64,000 nt of DNA from Rhizomys pruinosus (GCA_009823505.1 VZQC01008797.1:346558-410557); one strand, 5' to 3'; positions 32,381 to 42,870 are shown, counted from the first letter of the stretch. Notes: generated from the letters alone by a model not told the origin. Translations and numbers: made by a program.

Positions 32381-32610
32381 ATGTAACTTCCAAATAGGTT
32401 TTCCTTTTTTCTTTGCCCTAGTGTTTCCTCCCCCCCCCCTCCGGCAACTAATTCAGGAAAACAGTTCAAGGAGTGGACATGTTCTTTTAACGATCACACG
32501 TTCTATTTGACAATGGTCACTGAGGTCCTCATACAAAGACTGTCTTCATTTTCAATGTAAGGAAATTTAACTCTTATACAAACCCTGATCAAACTGGGTG
32601 CCTTTGAAAA

Positions 32611-32746
32611 AATTGAATTCGAGCCGGGCGTGGTGGCACACGCCTTTAATCCTGGCACTCGGGAGGCAGAGGCAGGGGCATCTTTGTGAGTTCCAGGGCT
32701 TCAGGGAGACCCTGTCTCGAAAAGACCAAAAAAAAAAATTGAATTC
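32611..32746 (+). mobile_element. B1 SINE unique to SD1 copy 2, with TSD
   Basis: GAGCCGGGCGTGGTGGC through CCTGTCTCGAAAAGACC, with an internal deletion. AATTGAATTC at 32611-32620 and 32737-32746 is a perfect duplication. Copy 1 at 15042-15051 has one AATTGAATTC only. Confidence 0.95.
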
Positions 32747-33111
32747 ATTTCAATTAATTAATTTAATTGATAATTCCACTTAAACCAAGAGCCATTCCCA
32801 GAGGTCACACACTGACAAAGAGCTCCACTTCTGTGTCTACTCTGCACCATCCTTGTCCTGTCGAGATGCTTGTCTTGGTCTTTGTCCTTGTTTATTGCAT
32901 CCGCTTTATATTTTGGAGCAGCACGGGGCTCCAAACATTTCTCCAGATTCTCTCCCCTGCATCCTACACACCCTTCATGAGTTCTTCTCATGCTTGTCTA
33001 TTCACTTTCCATAAAGACCTGTTTCATCCTTATTATACCTGATGGGATACATCCTCTTCCTCTCTCTGGTCCTCTTCCTACTCCCCCTGCTTGTCCCACC
33101 CATTCCCCCCC

Positions 33112-33240
33112 ATTTTTTTTTTTTTTTGGTCTTCTTGAGACAGGGTCTCCCTATAGCTCCAGCTGGCTAAACTCCCTATGTAGACCAGACCAGGCTGGCC
33201 TTGAACTCACAGAGATTCCATTGCCTCTGCCTCCACCTCC
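33112..33240 (-). mobile_element. B1 SINE
   Basis: Poly-T, GGTCTTCTTGAGACAGGG, CAGGCTGGCCTTGAACTC. Paralog of 15348-15472 with the full poly-T tail. Confidence 0.9.
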
Positions 33241-33399
33241 GCCTTTGGCTCTGCCCCTGCCTCTGCCTGGTGTAATTTCACCAGAGAAGACCACTCAGAC
33301 ACAAATAAGGCCAACAGAATGTCTTTAGTCAGCTGCCAACACACCAGACCCTCAGTCCAGCGTGTGTAGCTCCAAGTCACAGTTGGGAGGAAAAACAAT

Positions 33400-34185
33400 A
33401 TCTAGAGTTTCAGGTCTTACATTAAGGTCATTGATCCATCTGGTATTGATTCTCATACAGTGTGTATTAGTCACTTTTCTGTTGCTGTGATAAAACCACC
33501 ATGTCCAAGGGAACTTATAAAAGGAAGAGTTCATTTGAGCTTACACTTGACAGTTCCAGGGAATTAAGAGTCAGTCCAATGTGGTGGGGAGGCATGGTGG
33601 CCGGGGCTTGTGCAGAAAACCTAGGTTCACATCTCTAATGATGACAGGAAGTCAAGAGAGAGCAACTGGAGCCTGCAAGGCTTGTTAAACTCACTAAGCC
33701 CGCCCCCAGTGGTGTACTTCCTCTAGCATAGCCACACCTTCTCATATCTCCCAAAACAGCGCCACCAACTGGGAACAAAATGTCTGAATACTTGAAGCCT
33801 ATGGGGGACACGCTCATTCAAACCACCACACGGTGAGAAATAGAGACCTAGTTTTATCCTTCTACATGTGAGCATCCAGTTTTGTCAGCACCATCTGTTA
33901 AAGACTCCCCAATGTGTGTTTTTGGCATCTTTGTCAGCTACTCAGGTGGCTCTAGTTACTGAGTTTATTTGGGGGTCCTCTATTGATCTGCGTGTCTGTG
34001 TCAGCACCATGCTGTTTTTATTACTATGGCTCTGTGTTGTACAACTTGAAATCAGGTATGGAGATAACTCCAGCAGTATAAATCTTGCTTAAAACTGCTT
34101 TGGCTATGCAAAGCCTTTTGTGCTTTCATATAAATTTAAGATTTTTCTCCCCACTTCTATGCAGAATGACTTTGGAATTTTGATG
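33400..34185 (-). mobile_element. old LINE-1 fragment split by LTR-like repeat
   Basis: Paralog of 15640-16380. The nested LTR-like unit is about 33463-33832. Copy 2 keeps CTGCTTTGGCTATGCAAAGCC (in two parts) and a further ~55 bases of L1 that copy 1 lost near 16335. Confidence 0.75.
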
Positions 34186-34190
34186 GGGCC

Positions 34191-34594
34191 TGTGCTGGAT
34201 AGCTTTATATCAACTTGACACACCTGGGTTGAGGGAGCCTCAATTCAGGAATTTCCTCCATTGGATTGGCTTGTGGTCATGTCTGTGGGGGTTTTCTTGA
34301 TTGTTGGGTGATGTGGGATGGCACAGCGAACTGTAGGTGATCCCACCCTTAGGCAGGTGGGCCTATATTTTATAAGAAAGGTTGAGTATGGGCCAAAGGA
34401 GCAAGCCAGTAAACAGCGTTCTTCCAAGGCCTGTGCATCAGCTCCTGCCTCCAGGTTCCCGCCCTGAGTTCAGTCCTTGGGGCCCCTCAGTGAAGAACTG
34501 TGACCTGGGAGATGTAAGCTAAATAGACCCTTTCTTCCCCAAGTTGGTATTGGTCATAGTGTTTTGTAATAGTAATTGAAGAGAAAGTAGAACA
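34191..34594 (+). mobile_element. solo LTR (MaLR-like)
   Basis: Paralog of 16386-16788, same TGTGCTGG...GAACA ends. Sits in the same flanks, confirming insertion before duplication. Confidence 0.82.
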
Positions 34595-34904
34595 GGCTTA
34601 ATTGAATCAGTAGGTTACTTTTGGTAGTACAGCCATTTTCACAGTATTGCTTCCTGTAAATCCATGAGCACAGTAGACGGTTCATCTGTTAGTACCGGGT
34701 TCAATTTATTTCAGCTCTCCTTTGATCTCATCTTTCAAATGCAAACCAAGCACCTGGCAACCCCCAAGTCCAGAAATAGCCACTGCAAAGACTTGTTTTC
34801 TGTTGGTGTTTGTTTCTATCACAGCAACAAGAAAATAAACTATGACAACACCCTTATGCCATATGAAGCAATAGAAGTTGTTTATCGTTGGGGTTAAGGC
34901 TCTG

Positions 34905-34925
34905 AAAATTGTTAATTCTTTAACA
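34905..34925. other. empty target site of the 17.1-kb B2
   Basis: AAATTGTTAATTCTTT occurs once here followed by AACAGGTC, exactly as expected before the B2 insertion found in copy 1. Confidence 0.95.
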
Positions 34926-35129
34926 GGTCTAGGGCATGCACAGATGTGGGAATCCTGAACTAGGAAACCGACCGCTGGCTAGGAAACCGACAGCTGAGGA
35001 AGGTGTGGACAGGGGCCAGTGGACTGAAGAGGCGGAGGCAGGAGGATCATGAGTTCAAGTCATCTGTAAATACCTTTAAGTAGCATTCTTGTGGCACTTA
35101 CCTCCAATAGCATATGCTCAAGAGAGGAA

Positions 35130-35905
35130 ACAGGAGGATCAAGAAGCTGAAGCAGGAGGATCATACATTTTTGCCCCTAAAAACAAATTTGCAAATACCA
35201 ACCCAAATACACCTTCCCACTGACTTTTCTTTTCTTATTACATTTTCTTTTCTTTCTTCCCCTCACTATTTTTTTATTTTTATTTTTTTGTCTTTACGAC
35301 ACAGGATCTCCGTGTAGACCCAGATGCTCTGGAACTCTCTACATAGACCAGAACTCACAAAGATCCCCCTGCCTCTGCCTCCTCAGTGCTGGGATTAAAG
35401 GCGTGCTCCAGCCTCCTTGGGGTTTCTTTGTCAGGCTTTTTCACACCCAAATAACCAAAACAGTTCTGCAAGGACTGGACACATCAACTTGACAGATGCA
35501 TATGGCAATACCCGTTGAGTTCTTGAGAGAAAGAATCTCCTCATTTTAAATTTAAGGACGTTTAACTCTTAAAGCCATCCTGATCAACTTAGTTGACTTT
35601 GAAAATTAAATTCATTTCAATTAATTAATTAAATTTATAAATTCAGCTTAAACCAGGAGCCATTCCCAGTATCACACCCAGACTAGAGCCCATTGCTGGG
35701 TCTGCTCTGCCCTGCCCTTCTTGTCCTTGTTCTTTGCAGTGTAGTGACTACAGGAAAATCCAGGAAATAAGACCTTTCCCCAGATCCTCTGCCAGAATCC
35801 TACACATGCTTCATGGGCTTTTCCTCTGGTGCTTGCTTGTCGATTCACTTCACATAAAGACCTATTTTCATACTCATCCAGTGGTAAGTGGGTCTCCACA
35901 CCTAT
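35130..35905 (+). repeat. composite repeat, copy 9
   Basis: Remnant module (GAAGCTGAAGCAGGAGGATC), T-rich spacer, minus-strand B1, then tail AAAACAGTTCTGCAAGGAC, TTAATTAATTAAATT, AACCAGGAGCCATTCCCAG and CACATAAAGACCTATTTTC. Confidence 0.7.
35285..35412 (-). mobile_element. B1 SINE, internally deleted
   Basis: TTTTGTCTTTACGACACAGG, TCTCCGTGTAGACCCAG, CTGCCTCTGCCTCCTCAGTG, GATTAAAGGCGTGC. The central CTGGCCTTG segment is missing. Confidence 0.8.
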
Positions 35906-35929
35906 CCTGGTCCCAGAGGGTCAGTGCTG

Positions 35930-36730
35930 ATTGTGTGGTATTCAGGGCTTGAAAAACAAAGTTGAATACACCCCTAGCTTCTGTTGTTCTGTTTTTTAAA
36001 GGAATTTCTGCAGGAAATTCTGGTTCCTTCTATTCCATCTCTACAGAAGGCAAAGTGTGTGAAGTCGCTCTTCGTAAGTTAAAAGCAGCTTGCATTTTCA
36101 AAATCTAAAGCTATCAATATGTTGCTTTCAGTTCACTGAATTTATTGTCATAATTTCTTTTTTCTTTTTTAGACAGCGTTCCCCTATAGCCCCAGCAGTC
36201 CTGAAACTCACTATATAAAGTGGCCTTTAATTCACAAGGCGAATGCCACCAAACCCGGCTTAGTGTCATAATTTCTCTGTCTCTTTGGAATAAGATAATT
36301 CTATGGGCAGTGACCATAGATAAGTCTACCATTAAGGAAACAGGTGACCAGCTTGCCAACAAGTAGCTGCAAATTCACATAAAGCTTTTTTTTTTTAACT
36401 CTTCTCCCAGAAGCCTAAACTTTCAAGCTTCCTCCTGAATCTAACACTCTCTTCTCAGCTTCATGCATGACCCTGCAGAGGCCATGTTAAAGGCAGAGCT
36501 CACTACCCCAGCTGACCTGCAGGAGAGAGAAACTGACATGTGTTTAATGAAATTTGAATCAAAGGGAGAGGGCTGAGGATCTTCAGAGGGAACCACGGAC
36601 CAGCTGAACCTCGTGCATGTTTAAATGTCACACTGTGTCTCTGTAGGGGGGAGGGTGGCTCCTCTGTAGAGGAGAGTGTATATGCTATTATGGTTTGTGT
36701 AACTCAAATATTCCCCAGGGGATGGGGGAG
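35930..36730. other. no gene seen apart from one degraded B1
   Basis: A minus-strand B1 fragment lies at 36165-36262 (AGACAGCGTTCCCCTATAGC). The rest shows no frame above 60 codons and no tandem repeat. Confidence 0.5.
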
Positions 36731-37314
36731 GGGAACACACAAGTGAACATTGAATTAGATTAGAAAAACACAAGGTAAAGTTAAATTATTAATTCTTTTT
36801 CTAGGTGCCTGACAATTTGTACTCTGTAAATTATATTAAACTGTTAGATAACATGCTCGTATAGTAGTGGAAAACTCCAATAGTAACAGCTGTGTAGTGT
36901 ACCTACCAGGGAATTGCCTTACAAAGCTGGGACTTACAGGGAGCTGGAGGGATGGGGATGATGGCTCAGAGGTCAAAGAAACTGGCTGCCGGGCCTGGTG
37001 GCGCCCGCCTTTAATCCTAGGACTCTGGAGGCAGAGGCAGGCAGATCTCTGCGAGTTTCCAGGACTGCTGGGACTACAGGAAGACCCTGTCTCGAAAAGA
37101 CCAAAAAGAAAAGAAGAAAAAGAAAAGAAAAGAAACTGGTTGCCCTTCAGGAGAAGTGGGTTTAATGCCATCAACCCCAGGTTGACTAACAACTGTTAGA
37201 GGCAACAATTTCAAGGGATCTGGCACCCTCTTCAGGCATTGCACAATAAGGGTGCACTTAACAGTGCAGACTAACACTCATATCCATTATTTGGCATTTT
37301 TCTTGTTAATTATG

Positions 37315-37402
37315 GAAGAAGAAGAAAGAAGAAAGAATAAAGAAGAAGAAGAAGGAGAAGGAGAAGGAAGGAAAAGGGAAGAAAGAAGGAAGAAAGAAGG
37401 AA

Positions 37403-37435
<33 letters not shown>

Positions 37436-37462
37436 AGAAATGACGAGGAGGAGGAGGAGGAG
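37315..37462. repeat. purine-rich (GAA/GAAA/GGA)n tract
   Basis: About 150 bases, almost pure A/G; expanded relative to 24027-24112. Long homopurine mirror-like tracts can form triplex DNA. Confidence 0.92.
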
Positions 37463-37929
37463 ACCAACACAGGGAATGAAATTGTGTCTTACATATATTC
37501 AAAAACTCTGGGTTTCATTTCTTTCTCCACCCACCCCCCTTGTCCAAAGGGAAGTTTTTGTCAGCCTCTGAGGGAGGGAGAATCTCCATTTCTTGGGGAT
37601 GCGATTGCTGGTGGATAGGAGACTTGATAATTCTCCCAAGGGCACTAGGGAGTTAAGAGAGATGTGGTGGATATCAATAAACATTGTATAAACATATGCA
37701 CCCTTCAAGAAATAAAATGTATTATTATTAATTTTTAAAGCAGAGCATAGCCAGGTGTGCCGCATACTCTTTTCATCCCAGCACTGGGAGGCAGAGGCAG
37801 GCAGATCGCTGAGAGACTCAGGCCAGCCTGGTAGACATAGAGAGTACCAGACTAGTTGGGGTTACAGGAATGCCTTTCACAAAAAGAACAACAAAACAAA
37901 GCAAAAACAAAAAGAGAAAAAAAAGAAAA

Positions 37930-38325
37930 AAAATCAGGAAGAACAGAGGATGGAAGAGGAAGAAACCTACTGAGTGTAATAGGATGAAACCAGGTCTTTG
38001 TTGGAAGCCAATAGACAAACACAAGAGGAAAAACCCATGAAACACGTACAGGATGTGTGGCAGGATCCAGGGGAAATGTCTATTTCCTGGATATTTCCTA
38101 TGAGCTCCGCACTGCTCCAAAACACACAGTGGATGCAAAGACAAATGACAAGTACCAGGTCAAGACTAGGGCAAAGCAGATACAAAAGTAGAGTCTTGTC
38201 AGTGCCTGTGACACCTGGATCTTGGTTTCAAGATAAATTATAAGTTTAGATAATTGAAATGAATTTCATATCATGAAGGCAACTAAGTTAATCAGGATTG
38301 CTTTAAGAGTTAAATGTCAGACGCC
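37930..38325 (-). repeat. composite repeat, copy 10 (tail only)
   Basis: Paralog of copy 6: GAGTGTAATAGGATGAAACC, AATGTCTATTTCCTGG, GGCAACTAAGTTAATC. Confidence 0.75.
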
Positions 38326-38349
38326 ATAACGCGCCAGGCCAGCTCTGTT

Positions 38350-38539
38350 CACAATAGCAAAAAGCTGGAACCAGCCCAGGTGCCCTTCAACTGACGAGTG
38401 GATAGAGAAAATGTGGTACATGTATACAATGGAATACTATGCAGCAGTAAAGAGGGACAACATCATGAAATTTGCAGGTAAATGGATGGAGCTGGAAGAC
38501 ATTATGTTAAGTGAAGTAACACAGTCCCAGAAAAACAAA
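38350..38539 (+). mobile_element. LINE-1 ORF2 C-terminal scrap
   Basis: TTCACAATAGCAAAAAGCTG, GATAGAGAAAATGTGGTAC and CAGTCCCAGAAAAACAAA give the ORF2 C-terminus (SWNQPRCPSTDEWIEKMWY-like). It stops at a single N before the expected stop codon and 3' UTR. Confidence 0.9.
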
Positions 38540-38540
38540 N
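38540..38540. other. single ambiguous base (N)
   Basis: The only isolated N. It separates the L1 scrap from a 100-base segment that is repeated at 54851-54950, so it probably marks a join. Confidence 0.95.
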
Positions 38541-38640
38541 TGAATTGGGGAGGGGCCTCTCACCCTGGAATTTGATCAAAGCCTTTTTCCTGCAGAAAAG
38601 CAAGAATTCCAGCACAATTCACTGCTTATGGCCTTTTTCC
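38541..38640 (+). repeat. 100-bp duplicate of 54851-54950
   Basis: TGAATTGGGGAGGGGCCTC through CACTGCTTATGGCC is almost identical at both places, then diverges. Confidence 0.9.
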
Positions 38641-39129
38641 TTGGGCTAACATGAAAAACTGTGACAGGCTTCTGTTTCTATATATTGGAAGTCTTCTCAC
38701 ACAGCAGCCCCACAGGGTTGGTGGCCCTCCCAATCCTGCCCAATTATTGGTGTACACACATGAAGAGGGGAGGGCTCATTCATGGCTACCAGCTATACAG
38801 CAGCCTTTATTTAACACACCGGATACAGTGACCCACTCTTGTCTCTGTCCAGGTAACCTTGCTGGACAGCAGGACTGTGCTGCTGTCCATGTGGCCCAAG
38901 GCTCACTGCCAGAACTCTCAGCGTCTTGTAGACCCGTGTCTGGCATTGTTACAAATTCTACTGGTCTTTGGATCTCCTGTAATCCAGCTGTTTGGGGATT
39001 AATAATTAAGATCCCTATCCCAGTCTAGGTAGGCTACTCGGTTGGCCAAACTGAGTGTTTGGGCCTCCCCTGACTGTGGAGTGGATAACCAAGAGCTTAC
39101 CCATCTGGCAGTGGGGTGTGCAGGGCTGA

Positions 39130-39521
39130 CTAGGTGTTCTAGTTCCCTTTTCCACTGCCGTGACAAAACACTCTGACCAATACCAACCTGGGGAGGAAAG
39201 GGTTTATTTGGCTTACATCTCCTGGGTCACAGTTCATCACTTAGGGAACCCAAAGGTAGGAACTCAGGGCAGGAATCTGGAGGCAGGAGCTGAAGCACAG
39301 GCTATGGAGGAATGCTGTTTACTGGCTTGCTGCCCTGGCCCATGCTCAGCCTGCCTTCTTAAACAATATACAACAACCTGCCCAAGGGTGGCACTGCCCC
39401 ATTGGTCTGGGCCCTACCGCATTGCTCAACAACAGGCCAGTCCAATGGAGGAAATTCCCCAACTGAGGCTCCCTCAACCCAGGCATGTCAAACTGACGCT
39501 AAAGCTATCCAGCACACCAGG
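39130..39521 (-). mobile_element. solo LTR (MaLR-like) with empty-site paralog
   Basis: Reverse of the 4.57-kb LTR family: TGTTCTAGTTCCC ... GCTATCCAGCACA, body 39135-39516. CTAGG and CCAGG flank it as a 5-bp duplication with one mismatch. SD3's left arm has an uninterrupted CCTGG at 19845-19849. Confidence 0.9.
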
Positions 39522-40239
39522 ACTTTGCCTCTCCCAGGGACAGACTCAGCTGCCAGCATGGCTGTTTACACAGCTGCTAACTGCTTTTCAATAGGAGTAT
39601 GGCAGCTCTCAGCCCCTTTTACATTTGTGACCAAAATCCTATGGGAACTTGTCTTCTCCTCATACATTGCTGCAGGCACCAACCAAAACTTGTAGTGTTC
39701 ATGATTACATCTAATTTAAACAAATGATTTATTTTTTTTTTTTTTTGGCTTAATGATTGTAAGCATTTGTGCTTGCCCGATGGGCTGTTTGGAGGGAACC
39801 AACGTTCATTTAGTTGCTTCAGGAAGATCAAGCAGAAAGAATGTAAGCACCTTTGATGGGGAGGAGAGCTGGGGAATGCTGAGCTCTGCTCATGTTGTGG
39901 CTGTCCACACATAAACTCACCCCACCTGTGGTTACTTACATAACACTTGCACAAGATCCATCAGTCATAATTCCAGCATGGATCAGAGGGGCATCTCCTC
40001 TGATCCATGCAACCCCTGCTGAGGGAGGAGAGTCACTTTCTTTGAGGATGTGGCTGCTGGTGAGCTGATGATGCCCCAGTGGGTGGCCACACAGCTATGG
40101 AAATAGGAAGACATTAATTGAGATAGGAGTTGGCAGGACACTAGGGGGAGGTGGAGAGAGGTAGTGGTGGAGAGATATGATCAATATACATCCTTTGATA
40201 CTTTCAAAGAGTTAAAAAAAAAAGGATTATAAAAAAAAA

Positions 40240-40353
40240 AAGAGCAGACATGATATCCCAGGCCTTTGATACCAGCAACTGGGGAGGCAGAGGCAGGCAG
40301 ATCTCTATGAGATCAAGGTTAGCTGGGGCTAGAGGGAGACTCTGTCTCAAAAT

Positions 40354-40355
<2 letters not shown>
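40240..40355 (+). mobile_element. B1 SINE
   Basis: GCAGACATGATATCCCAGGC to GGGAGACTCTGTCTCAAAA, then GATA repeats. Paralog (inverted) of 18971-19100. Confidence 0.9.

Positions 40356-40401
<46 letters not shown>
40353..40401. repeat. (GATA)n microsatellite in a B1 tail
   Basis: About 11 GATA units then AAATAAAACC. The same B1 tail at 18929-18970 is a pure TTTA/AAAT repeat. Confidence 0.97.
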
Positions 40402-40402
<1 letters not shown>

Positions 40403-41227
40403 ATAAAACCAGACAAGAAGAAGTAATTGGAGAAGGAACAGAAGGGGAAGGGGGAGGAGGAGAGAGAAGTAGAAGGACCAGAGGGAGGAACACAAGGAAA
40501 CGCACGTGGTATAATAAAGGTGAATCCAGGTCTTTACAAAATGAACAGACAGTCACGTGAGGAAGAACGCATGAAACATGTGAACAATGTAGACGAGCAT
40601 ATAGGGGAAATGTCTATTTCCTGTAAATTTCCCGAGAGCAACTGCTCCCAAACATAAAGTGGATGCAACAAAGAACGACCAGGACAAGCAGGGCCAGAGG
40701 AGAAGGCAGAAGAGACTGAGAGGTGGGGATGTTTGTCAGTGTGTGAGCACTGGGAATTGGTGCTGGCAAGCGGACTTGTGGACGAAAGTAATGAACTGAG
40801 GTGAATTTAATTTGTGAAGGAGAAGCAAGTTGATGGTGATGGGTTTAAGAGTTCCATTTTGTTTAATTTCCAGTGAGCTTGTGTTTGGTGGAGGAAGTGA
40901 GCGAGCATTTTTCGGCATGGGATATGATTGGGTAAGTGTGTGTCCGGTGTTGGAAGAAGTGTTTTGGTGAGTTGTTTGTGAAAAAAAAGCAAAGCCTGGG
41001 CGGGTGGGGAGGGAGATGAAAAGCATGCAAATCGAAGCAGAAAATCCGAGCAGGACGGGCAGTTTTCTGGTGTAGAAGTTTTGGGAAGAGAAAAAAATGC
41101 TATGTAGTCCAGGCTGGCCTCGAACTCCAGATCCACCTGCCTCTGCCTCCTTCAGCAAATCCTACCGGTAGGCGCCACCACTACCGGCGAGGAACGTAAC
41201 TCGCTCGTAGGCTACTTGAAGCATGCA

Positions 41228-41249
41228 ATGATGACGCAACGACCGGAAA
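41228..41249 (-). promoter_or_regulatory. ATF/CREB plus ETS-like site pair
   Basis: ATGATGACGCAA followed by ACCGGAAA, the inverse of the arrangement at 18088-18109, so both arms kept it. Confidence 0.5.
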
Positions 41250-41588
41250 CTTACAAGTTTGGTCTGTTAGAGGGAGCCAGAGCAGGAAACATCAACAACA
41301 CTTGGCTTTGCCACCCACACCGTCTGCTCTCCTGCGTCCAGTCCCCCAGCGAACCCGGATCCCCAGCCACAGTCCCTGCCCTTCACCCACTACCTCACAC
41401 ACACTGGACCCGCGCTCCTTTCCAGTCGCACAGGGAAACAAACCACCCTGCGCAGCGCCCACCACTCCTGCCTGTGCCCACGCCGGCCCCAGCTCCTGCT
41501 CTCACCTCACGCAGTCTCTCACTCCCAGCCCTGTGCACCCTCTCACTGCTCTCTCTCTGCTTCTCCATTTGTCCCGTCCACGTCCCGA

Positions 41589-41589
<1 letters not shown>

Positions 41590-41626
<37 letters not shown>
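41590..41626. repeat. (CA)n microsatellite
   Basis: About 18 CA units in the GC block; the paralogous site at 17741 has only a few GT units. Confidence 0.95.
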
Positions 41627-41628
<2 letters not shown>

Positions 41629-42167
41629 TCCTCTGCCCTTCCTCGCTGCTCACTGACAGTTTTCACACTACTCCAACTGGAAAGTCTCAAGTGCACATGT
41701 GGCAGTTATCTTCTGGCTCCATGGAGACAGGAAGATGACATGTTTCTCCCAACCTTTATCTCCTGGAGAGCACGGAATTAGCATTGAGTCACTAACAGGG
41801 GTTCTAACACGCCGGCAACCCGATTGAGGGGTGAGGGTGTCCACTAGCCCTTGGATGCTTGACTCCAAGTGTGACGCCGCGTCCAAGTAGGAAGAGAACT
41901 TGATAGGGAAGCTCTGTAGTAGTGAGTGAACACAGCTGGTGTCTGTCCACTGGCCCTCCTTTTTCAGAGCACTAGCCCTCCATCGGGTCCACACCTCCTT
42001 CAGAGAGCCTGCCTACTAGATGGAGCACTCCTTCTCCAGCAGTTAAGTTTCTTTGCCAGGATTGGGTTGAAGATTCTCCCACTCATCTCTGCACGCTATT
42101 GACCTGGATGGAGCCTGATGTTATCAACTTTCAGAGATTTAAGCCCACAGGATCAAGAATTTGCACA

Positions 42168-42332
42168 AAGGCTGGGTGTGGTGATGCGCGCCTTTAATCC
42201 CAGCACTCGGGAGGCAGAGGCAGGGGGATCTCTGTGAGTTCAAGGCCAGCCTGGTCTACAGAGTGAGTCCCAAGCCAGCTGGGGCCACCGGGAGACCCTG
42301 TCTCCAAAAGACCCCCCCCCAAAAAAAAGAAA
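42168..42332 (+). mobile_element. B1 SINE
   Basis: GCTGGGTGTGGTGATGCGCG to GAGACCCTGTCTCCAAAAG, then C8 and A-tail. Confidence 0.93.
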
Positions 42333-42774
42333 GAAAAAGAATGGAATGTGGTCTACCTTCTTTGTCAAGCCCTGAACACCACACAATCAGCACTGGCCCT
42401 CTGGGACAACTCTGCCATAGCCATCTTATTGTGAAGTTTCAGTGATCACTCAAGACACGAACATTCAAGCCCAGGTCAGTGGATTCTGTCTGTTGAGGAA
42501 GACAGAGACAGGGTCTCAAGGAGGTGGAGTCACAATGGAGAGAGATGAACAGAGAGAGATGGAGGCCCTCAGTGCCCTCTGCCAATGAAAAACAGAGCTC
42601 TCGCTTCAAAGGGAATGAGGTCGTTTATCCTTGAGCTAATATGAATAACTATGTCCAAGACTACAGATTCACACTGCCACATAGCATGGTCCAACATGGA
42701 AATGGTGTCATGAAGGTTTTCTAGTTACAGAGCAGAAGAAAGTTATGAATCAAGCATTTTTGTTCAAATGTATT

Positions 42775-42870
42775 GGGCCAATGGTGGTGGTGCCCACCGG
42801 TAGGATTTGCTGAAGGAGCAGAGGCAGGAGGATCTGGAGTTTGATGCCAGCCTGGGCTACACAATTTTTG
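42775..42870 (+). mobile_element. stand-alone B1-like module (possible SINE)
   Basis: GGTGGTGGTGCCCACCGG, TAGGATTTGCTGAAGGAGC, GGATCTGGAGTTTGATGCC, GGGCTACACAATTTTT. It has no recognisable composite-repeat tail or GC block beside it, so the module may mobilise alone. The A-box-like GTGGTGGTGCCC and B-box-like GAGTTTGATGCC are where B1 has its Pol III promoter. Confidence 0.55.

Larger units (their letters stand above)
32096..33115 (+). repeat. composite repeat, copy 8 (tail; GC block and module lost)
   Basis: Paralog of 14775-15345. A ~965-base stretch present in copy 1 (13808-14774) is missing, joining GGCAGTTTC directly to GGTCTACACATTTTTTC. It retains the pyrimidine end TCCTCTTCCTCTCTCTGGTCC that copy 1 lost. 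Confidence 0.8.
28876..35022 (+). repeat. segmental duplication SD1, copy 2 (direct, contains gap)
   Basis: Partner of 11250-17467. It begins within a 5'-truncated B1 next to the L1 and ends at CAGTGGACTGAAGAGG, where the match to copy 1 (CAGTGGACAGAACC) stops. It carries its own B2 (32133) and B1 (32621) insertions and the N gap. Confidence 0.93.
36733..38325 (+). repeat. segmental duplication SD2, copy 2
   Basis: Partner of 23400-24960, about 13.33 kb downstream, same orientation. It includes a split old SINE (B1 at 36993-37110), a longer purine tract and a second B1 at 37745-37890. It ends at GAGTTAAATGTCAGACGCC, just before an L1 piece. Confidence 0.93.
38830..42130 (-). repeat. inverted segmental duplication SD3, right arm
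   Basis: Reverse complement of 17385-20190, with an extra LTR (39135-39516). Includes a complete composite repeat at its distal end. Confidence 0.88.
40420..42130 (-). repeat. composite repeat, copy 11 (near complete)
   Basis: Tail 40440-41010 (GTATAATAAAGGTGAATCC, TGTCTATTTCCTGTAAATT), module 41085-41190, ATF/CREB and ETS-like sites 41228-41249, then GC block with CA repeat at 41591-41625 and CAGTTATCTTCTGGCTCC. It ends near GGTTGAAGATTCTCCCAC. Confidence 0.82.
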
